Below, piece by piece: positions 56,651-64,000 of a stretch of DNA of 64,000 nt. The translations under genes were made by a program, and so were the position numbers. The notes beneath the pieces are model-generated. The model searched no databases and was not told the origin of the DNA. It saw nothing but the letters and a program-made list of their open reading frames with translations. This DNA comes from Chara braunii. Taxonomy: Eukaryota; Streptophyta; Charophyceae; Charales; Characeae. Position 1 is the first letter of the stretch. Each line of letters starts with the position of its first letter. The stretch spans positions 794,278 to 858,277 of the forward strand of contig BFEA01000249.1 of NCBI GenBank assembly GCA_003427395.1, in the 5' to 3' direction.

Positions 56651-57160
56651 AAGCCGTCGGTGGCCTATCCTCGAGACGTTGTCGAAGGGCCCGACCTTCT
56701 GGCCCTCCTCGGTGTGTCAAAATTTGCCACACCGGTTTGACATTCTAACCTACGGGGTAGGATGTATTCCACTAGCCCAACTTGAGTGAGCCACGGTCCA
56801 GCTGCTCTGCTTAACGGCAAGGGGTTGCGCTATGGGTCATCAAGTTAATTAGCCTTGATCATTCCGCGACCAACCGCTGATTTTTTTTGTGCGAAGGGCT
56901 CGACTAGCCCTGATAATAAATAAGACAAAAATAATAATAATAAAAGAAGTCGGTAGTGGCGGCGATACTCACGTTTGCAAGGCCTAGATCCAGATCAGAG
57001 GTGTCTGCCGGGACCGTATTTCTGCAGCCAGGCCTGAAAACCAGTTCCACCAACAGGACTACAGGACCTGGAATCAGTGCTAGCTGTAATACCGCTGGGT
57101 TGGGGCTACTTGGGCGGTACCTTTCCCGTTCCACGACGCGTACGTGCGTGCTCAAGCACC
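56651..57160. other. unassigned stretch
   Basis: No gene recognised; (AAT)n near 56930-56945. Confidence 0.4.
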
Positions 57161-57375
57161 ACGTGTCAACGGGCACAGCAGCCAGTTGTCGGCCTAGGGA
57201 AACTGCCACTTGGCAGTTACAAGAAGGGGAAGTCTTTGACTTGCCCCTCAGTCCTGACGCGTCACTTGCTACTCGTCGACGGGCACAACAGCCAGTTGTC
57301 GGCCCAGGGAGACGGCCACTTCGCCGTTAGAAGAGGAAAGAGGGTTTGACTTTCGAGGTTCAGACTCGGCATGTA
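57161..57375 (+). repeat. ~110-bp tandem duplication
   Basis: Two units begin at acgggcacagcagccagttgt (57169) and acgggcacaacagccagttgt (57278), diverging toward their ends. Confidence 0.75.
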
Positions 57376-58130
57376 CGCAGGGCAGGAAGAGAGCGCGACT
57401 TGCCNGACAGCCAAGGGCACACTGACATGCCACCTGATGGTTACTTACCCTAGGGTTGTGACTCGATTCATTCATTCATCTTTGCGTACAATGTGACAAA
57501 TGAGGGGACATCGAGGAACCCCCTAGTGCAAGTGTGCAAGTTGAACACTTTCTTGAATACTAAGAGTGTTTGTCATGCACGGTGCATGGAATTGCATCTT
57601 GTCACTGAAAAGTATCGAATGAAGAAGAAGGGCAGGCACGACTCCAGGGGGATTCGGACTGAGGCGACCTGGGTGAACCCTGCGCTTGGGCTACAGCCAC
57701 AAGGAACGCCAGTGCTCGTTAGCAGAACTCTGTTGCTGACACGCCAGTTTCTGTGGGAGAGGAGTCTTGCATGTTAATTGCATGCATCTGCTTCTGCCTA
57801 TGCCCTGGTACGTTAAGCTCGAGCCAGCAAACTCGCCACACGCGGTGAGGAGGTCTATGATAGCCAGTCAGGGCTTGATTGAGCCTGATGAATGTGGAGT
57901 CCAATAAGATAAGTACACTCCACTAAGGCGCGCCCTCCGTATTTGTCGTTGCGTACCAGGAGGGAGTGAACACGAGAGACAGTGTGAGGATGTGTGTGAA
58001 GAACGAAAATCACGTACGTTTGAAACAGTGAGTCTGCGGACACTGGTAAGAAAGTGAATGGGCGCTTAACAGCGAGTGAGAAGTTCACCGCGCATTAAAC
58101 TGATTTAAAAAAGAAAACGTTGTCCCATGC
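57376..58130. other. unassigned stretch
   Basis: A 94-codon frame at 57493-57777 has no recognisable motif. One ambiguous base at 57405. Confidence 0.35.
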
Positions 58131-58139
58131 CGACGGAAT

Positions 58140-58540
58140 GCTGTCAAAGCCATCTATTAATTTAATTACTTGGAAATCATATCAAGATCTGCTTCCCAAA
58201 ATCTGCATTTGTTGTCTCATAACGGTGAAGGGCTGTCAAACATCTAGAGTGCTGTCAAGTATCAAATCACGATCACCTAAGTTCCAAGTGGCCTGAGAGA
58301 GGGTTTTGTTACACTACTTGACTGATCGAAGAGGCCAATTACCAATTTAATTATTTTGAAATCATATCAAAATTTGCCCCTTGATGTTGAAGTGTTGCCA
58401 AGCATCCAATCAAGAGCTGTAGCCTGGTTTTCGAGTGCCCTGAGAGAGGGCAGCATTACTCTGCTCTATCGATTGAGTAGGTCATTTACTAAATTAATTA
58501 TTTTGGAAAACTTGTCAAATATTTCGGGACTACCTGCCCG
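58140..58540 (+). repeat. three imperfect 150-190-bp units
   Basis: Units marked by aatttaattattttgaaatcatatcaa-type segments near 58156, 58345 and 58493, with cctgagagaggg near 58292 and 58439. Confidence 0.6.
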
Positions 58541-58759
58541 ATGGTGCGACCAGGTTCGCTCAAGAGGAAACCAACCAGACAGTGGAGCGGCGGGAAAGAA
58601 GTGAGATAGTGAGACCAACGGAGTGTGAGAGAGAGACTATGCAGAGTCAGGGAGGAGCCGTTTTGCTGAAAATAGCATCCCCTGCAGCCCTTACCTCGAA
58701 TACAGCACTATCGAGATCGAAATAGCCTTCGGAGGCATCTGAACGGGACGTAGTTGAAT

Positions 58760-58910
58760 AGACACTGGGTGAGAGAGAGAGACTGCACTGAGTGAGAGAG
58801 AGAGACTACACTGAGTGAGAGAGAGAGACTGCACTGAGTGAAAGAGAGAGACTTCACTGAGTGAGAGAGAGACACTACACTGAGTGTGAGAGAGAGACTG
58901 CATGAGCATA
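58760..58910 (+). repeat. ~25-bp minisatellite (actgcactgagtgagagagagag)
   Basis: About six tandem units, with small length changes in the GA part. Confidence 0.85.
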
Positions 58911-58969
58911 TGTGCGTTGCATGAGAGTATGAGGGAGAAAACGCTGAGAGAGGACTGCAGCGGTCCACC

Positions 58970-60410
58970 GATTGGCCGTAAAAGAATAAAAAGGTATTTA
59001 TTTCTTTATTTATTTATTATTGCCAATCACAGAGGGTTCGCCCTGTGAAAGGGCTGCACACTGCATGAGTAATTTCGGAACTCACTAATTAGTAAATCCC
59101 GTGATTGGGATAACGGCTGATCGCCCAACCACGGGACAGCCAGCAAGTGGGAGTAGCCCCGAGTGAAGGCTGGGCTCACTGTCGCTTGCTGAACCAAGTC
59201 ATTTTAGTATTTTTGGTGATTTCGAGATTAATTAATTAGTAAAGATCCCATGATTGGGATCAGCACTGATTACCCAATCACGGGACAGCCAGCAAGCGGT
59301 AACTGCCGTGAGTGAAGGCTGAACTCGTCGCCACTTGCTGGTCCAACCAATTAGATTATCTTCGTAATTTCGAAATTAAGTTAATTAACTAATTAATAAA
59401 ATCCCCTGATTGGGATCACGACTGATCACGCAATCACGGGACAGCCAGCAAGCGGGAGCAGCCCTGAGTGAAGGCTGAGCTCGCCGCCGCTTGCTAGTCC
59501 AAGTCATTTTAGTTTTCTGTAATTTCGAAACTAACTAATTAATAAAATCCCGTGATTGGGATCACGGCTAATCACCCAATCACGGGACAACCAGCAAGCG
59601 GGAGCAGCCCTAAGTGAAGGCTGATCTCGCCGCCGCTTGCTGGTCCAATCCATTTTAGTCTGTTTGTAATTTTGGAATTAACTAATGAATAAATCCCGTG
59701 ATTAGGATCACTTCTGATTACCCAATCACAGGACAGCAAGCAAGCGGGACTAGCCCTAAGTGAAGGCCGGCTACATGTGCTGATGCCCCCTAGCGTAGAT
59801 GGGGTATTTTGCTTGGGAAAATTCGTTATTTATCTTCGAGATATGTCAAGATATGAAATCATGTGACTGGATACCCTTACCAGCAGTCCAACCACAGGCA
59901 GTAAGTGGAGCCACAGACGCGTTTTTGAGAGGACTGCACATTGTTTTTTCGCTGATTGGTTGAGGAAAAATATTCATATATTTATTATTTATTTCTTTTT
60001 TTTTAATATTAATAGCATCAAATTTCGTGATTGGTCACCGTTGTTAGACACCCAATCACGGGTAATCAGCGGAGTTTCAAAGACCCCGTGTGAAGATCGT
60101 GTTCCGATGCCCCGTTGTTTGATTGAGAAAGTGGTTATTTATTTACTACTAATTTAATAATTTCTAACTATTTCAACGCTGTTATTCCGTGATTAAGGAA
60201 CACGGCCTGGTGCTCAACCATGAAAAATCAGCGGAGTCACACAAGCTTTGTGCGAGGTCTGCATATTTCGCTGTTTTGCTGACCGACAAGGGAAATCACC
60301 ATTATTTATTCATTTAAATTTTTTAATTCTTAAAACATTTGAATGCTGAAGTTAAGTGATTCTTGAAACATAGTTGACCGTCCAACCATGACATTGATCG
60401 GGTGAACGGA
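58970..60410 (+). repeat. ~150-bp hairpin satellite
   Basis: Units start near 59095, 59245, 59401, 59548 and 59692 with atcccgtgattgggatcacg and ~30 bases later cacccaatcacgggacagcc, so each carries a 12-bp inverted repeat CCCGTGATTGGG. The second half has ccagcaagcgggagcagccc and ttaattaattaataaa. More diverged units continue at about 59860, 60020, 60190 and 60350, where the hairpin is partly kept. Confidence 0.85.
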
Positions 60411-60509
60411 TACAATATTAGATAATTCTCTTCTTGCCTGTAGACCGCACCCCTGTGTAGTAATTGAATAGGGGTGGTATTTGCATCTCCCTGCGTCGAA
60501 AATGAACAG

Positions 60510-60715
60510 GGTCTACACAGGGCTGCACTCCCTGTGTTGTATTCAAGCAGGGAGTGTGCAGATTGCACCCCTGTGTTGTATTCGAGCAGGGAGTGTGCAG
60601 ATTGCACCCCTGTGTTGTATTCGAACAGGGAGTGTGCAGACTGCACCCCTGTATTGTATTCGAACAGGGAGTGTGCAGACTGCAGCCTTGGATTGTATTA
60701 GTGCAAGCGGTGAGC
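60510..60715 (+). repeat. 39-bp minisatellite, in-frame
   Basis: About five units of tgcagattgcacccctgtgt... 39 bases long, so one frame translates as a 13-residue repeat with RECADCTPVLY. Each has cccctg...caggg pairing. No evidence that it is a protein. Confidence 0.85.
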
Positions 60716-61900
60716 AGACTGCACCCCCCACTTGTGCAGTATATGGACGGGAGCTGAAGTGGGCCGATCCCTGTGTTCTATTAGAACAGGAGTCAGGCAA
60801 AGCTGCACCCCATGTACCACTTGGGCAGGCGAAAACTATACCAGACTGGTACTTCCGTGAAGCAAATCAACAATTCCAGAAATGCCCCCCTGAGGCACAA
60901 CACTACAAATGCAACTATTTTCTACGAAATTTGATTACAACTTCGTGGAATATGCCTATCGGATAGCACACGCTCCTGTCACGATCCCGGAAGGCTGATT
61001 ATATTTAATCAGAAGAAGAGAATAGCCCCTATTGAGTATGACTTGGAAATATCTTCGGACGTGAGCCATAACTCAAAAGAGTTCAGCAGTTCTGTTGAGC
61101 CAAGTTCGGAAAACTGCGCTCAGCGAGTTCAGATAGTCAAGTTCAACGGGTTGTACTCGAATTGGGGGATTAGTGGAATCCGCCCAGCGGCTCCGCTGAG
61201 CTAAGGTCAACATACTAGAGCTTGATTTAGCAACATTTTCCAGACCAGGCGGTTAGATTGCAGACCCTGGGAACTGGATTCAATGTCAAGATCACATATC
61301 AATGGAAACAGACAACAAGACTCTGTAAGCAGACACAGTGTACCCAGAAGACAGACTCATAGGGGTTTGAGGACTCAAGTATGAGCTCTAGCTGAAACCT
61401 AGGCACTAAAGAGCCAGGAGCCTCATGCACTCGGTGACAGCGGGCTACTTACTGACCCAGTCGTGACAAACTTTCTCAGCACCCCATTGTACTACGATCA
61501 TACTATAAAGAACCAACCGTAACGCCTCCTGCCGGTGGTCCTTCAACGGAGGTAGAATGTTGTTCAAAGCACAACGGACAGGCACCAGTAGCGGAGCCCC
61601 ATATCAGGACTACTCAGGCAAAGATGCTTTTGAGCCCAGCGACAACATCACTACAAAGTACATCAGTACCGTGCTGAACGATGCCGCTGTCATGGCGTTG
61701 AAGCAGGTCCGGACATATCAAGGTAGCGAGTTTTGACTCAGGGGAAAAGAACAGTCGTCAACTTTTCGGGTCAGTAATCCATGTGTTCTCAGTAAACAGT
61801 ATGCCCAACAGGGTGGAGCAACAGTGGCTAAAACAGACCCAGCGAGAACCCTGGTACAGTTCAATCAGAACTCAGTAGGGCTAGGGCTGCAGTTCAGTGA
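60716..61900. other. unassigned stretch
   Basis: No gene or repeat family recognised. Confidence 0.4.
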
Positions 61901-62930
61901 GAACCCCAATAAAATTTCAGCAATCCAGTTTAGTCTTTTGGCAAATCTTCCCTGACATTTTTGCAGTGAATTTTTAGTTAGAAGCCAGTGATCCGCTCAG
62001 TATGACATTCAGTCACAGATCAGTTCAGTTCCAGTGAGATCAGCCCAGTTCCCGTGAAATCTGTTCATTCCAGTGAGATCGGTTCATTTGAGTGAAATCA
62101 GTTCAGTTTCCAGCAAGATCAGTATGGTCTTAGCAGTCTCATGTCAACTTCAATAAGTTACGCCTCAACTTTCAGGGCAAGTTCATTTCAGTTCTATTCA
62201 GATCCGAGTGCGATGTGCATGACATGCTCAGTTCAATTATGAGGTCAGGCCCAAAGTGCAGTTCCCAAAGAGAGTTTCAGTTCTATTTTGTGCAGTATCA
62301 GTGAATTCGCTTCAGTTCCAATGAGCTCAGTTTGATGGACTCAATCTTCACAAGTTCAATTTAAGTTTCAGTAAGCTCACTGCAGATTCAGTGAACTCAT
62401 GTCAGGTTCAATAAGTGCAGTGCAGATTCAGAGAACTCAAATCCATCTCAGTAAGTTCAGTTCATCCTCGGTGAGCTCAGATCAACGAGCTCTGTTTCAA
62501 CAAGTCCAATTTAGTGTCATCTCTTCAAGTTCATTTCAGTTCCAGTCAGTTTAGTGAGATCGGACCGGGTTTCAGTTTCATCTCTTCGAGTTCAATTAAG
62601 TTTGAGTAAGTTCAGTGAGTTGAGTTTCATCTCAGCAAGTTCAGTCTAGTTTCCATTTCATATCTAAGTGCAGCATCAGTGAGCTCAGATCAGTTTCAGT
62701 GAACCCATTTCAGATTCAGAGAAATCAGATCAATTTCAGCAAATTCACTTTGGACTCAGTGAAGTCAGCCTAGTTTCCAGCAAGTTCAGTTCAAACCTGA
62801 TTTCATATTTAAGTGCGGTTTTCAGGGAAAGTATCAACTCAGTTCTAAGTTCGGTTACAGTGACCTCGATACTAGTGAGTTCAATTCCCAGTCTCATTGA
62901 GTTCAGACTTTGTGAACTTCATCGATGATC
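61900..62930 (+). repeat. degenerate caGTTCAGT / cagtgagatcag repeat
   Basis: About 1 kb in which short words such as gttcagttc, tttcagtgag and gatcagttc recur every 15-30 bases without fixed period. Confidence 0.7.
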
Positions 62931-62970
62931 TCAATTTATTCAGCGGATCCCGTTCTCAGGGGACATAGCG

Positions 62971-63245
62971 CTGGTTACAGCGGACAGTTTCTGGCGACAA
63001 CAGCGACAGTGCTGGCCATAGCGGACAGTTCCGGTGACAACAGCGACAATGCTGGCCACAACGGGACGTCCCGGTGGTAGCAGCCATGATGTTGGTCACA
63101 GCGCACAGTTCCGGTGATAGCAGCGAGAATGTTGGTCACAGCGGGAGGTGCCGGTGGCAGCAACAACGACGCTGGTCATAGCAGGCAATCCCGGAGACAA
63201 CAGCGGTAACGCTGGTCTTAGCGGGGTCTCCAGGTGACAACAACA
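62971..63245 (+). repeat. 40-bp minisatellite
   Basis: Nearly seven units beginning ctggtcacagcggacagttc at about 62971, 63012, 63052, 63092, 63132, 63172 and 63212, substantially diverged but with constant length. Confidence 0.85.
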
Positions 63246-63975
63246 ACATTTATTTCACAGCAAGTGATCACGGTGACATCAACACTCGACAAGACTGATC
63301 AGATGATATGTGAGCAATTTCGGAATCAACGAGTATCTGAGTATAGCAGACTCAAGGCGAGAGATTATTGAGCACGACAGATATATTGAAAAAAGCATAC
63401 TCAAGATTTGAGTACAGTCATTATAAACATAACGCAGCAGACCTTCTCAAAATGTACTTGGACGTGGTGTTAGATGCTCTAAGAGATCGAGATTGAGTTT
63501 GAGAGTGAGAGGGGAGAGTGAGAGCACAGACACTGAGCATTGGCCATGTCCTTGTCATTGTACTCTTGAGATGATATGANCTCTCACTTTTCCCTCATTC
63601 ATCTTGTCTTTGCCTTGAGTCGGTCAGTCTTGGTTCTCTCTTTTGGCATTGCTTAATGATTGTATCTTATTGATGATTGTGTCACAGTTCTCAAATTCGT
63701 AAATTGGCATCTCGATACACTCATGACATGTTTATTTTAACTTTTATTATTTGCAATATCATTGCTGTTCCGAATCACAATCAAAGATTCCTTAGACCGG
63801 GGTCCGGCGAAGATCGCAACTAAGGGGTCGCGCTCGAAGCCGACCACACACAACAGGAAGGGATTTTGCTCTATTTAAATTGAATTATTTATTTATTGCA
63901 AAAATCAGCATAAAATCCTGTGTGACAGCCTGTCGGTTTTTCGGTCGCCCAAAGTGGGCCGAAACTGAAAAAAGT
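63246..63975. other. possible 3' part of an LTR
   Basis: No gene. Assigned tentatively as LTR because a primer-binding-site-like sequence follows at 63986 and ...GCGACA at 63976-63981 could be the LTR end. Confidence 0.3.
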
Positions 63976-63985
63976 GCGACAAAAA

Positions 63986-64000
63986 TGGCGCCGTTGCCGG
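63986..64000 (+). promoter_or_regulatory. candidate retrotransposon primer-binding site
   Basis: TGGCGCCGTTGCCGG at the window edge matches, as I recall it, the tRNA-Asp-type primer-binding site used by many plant Ty3/gypsy elements, placed 4 bases after a possible LTR end in CA. The element body would lie outside the window. Confidence 0.5.

Noticed and set aside
58691-58968. Minus-strand LSLSLSAVSLSHS-type repeat protein
   Set aside because: Translation of the ~25-bp GA-rich minisatellite.
62975-63166. Minus-strand Ala/Pro/Val-rich frame
   Set aside because: Lies wholly within the 40-bp minisatellite.

Overview
The window looks like nuclear DNA of a plant-lineage eukaryote, most plausibly a streptophyte (charophyte-type) alga such as Chara. 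The reasons are one ELMO-domain host gene fragment at the left edge, Ty3/gypsy polyprotein relics, long microsatellites, and Penelope-like retroelements whose GIY-YIG nuclease lies before the reverse transcriptase. That taxonomic call is an inference. No bacterial-type operon, rRNA, tRNA or CRISPR array was seen. Apart from the host gene, nearly everything is decayed mobile DNA.

Layout, left to right. 1-901: 3' part of an ELMO-domain gene, then a 58-base G run. 1377-2006: a one-armed, hairpin-ended repeat (family 'H'). 2007-8212 and 8213-10849: two head-to-tail Penelope-like copies encoding coiled-coil/Pro-rich/SAP-like, GIY-YIG, CxC linker and RT segments; the second copy stops before the RT. 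11660-12799 and 19903-24150: gypsy element A (gag, then protease-RT-RNaseH-integrase), split by a 7.1 kb composite of two family-H copies placed tail-to-tail (12800-19902). The left H copy carries a hAT-type insertion with an 8-bp target duplication, and the other H copy preserves the matching empty site. 25133-26900: a second, different Penelope-like RT relic. 28965-30075: a gypsy gag relic.

32113-56100 is a 24 kb composite: two ~7.1 kb family-H copies in inverted, tail-to-tail orientation around a 9.7 kb core. The core holds gypsy B (protease; RT, RNaseH, integrase). A ~4.3 kb array of palindromic ~150-bp repeats separates the protease from the RT and itself carries a 351-bp MITE with a 9-bp target duplication. 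Both composites end outward in TGTCG plus a subterminal palindrome built on ATACCCTTACAAGGGTAT.

From 56.1 kb on come a minus-strand gag scrap, several tandem repeats (~150-bp hairpin satellite, 39-bp, 40-bp and ~25-bp minisatellites), and, in the last 15 bases, a sequence resembling the tRNA primer-binding site that follows a plant LTR.

The most interesting signal is family H: a composite foldback architecture seen twice, with matching outward termini and a hairpin whose outer stem pairs change in a compensatory way. Second is the nuclease-first Penelope-like element with an upstream coiled-coil/SAP-like module.
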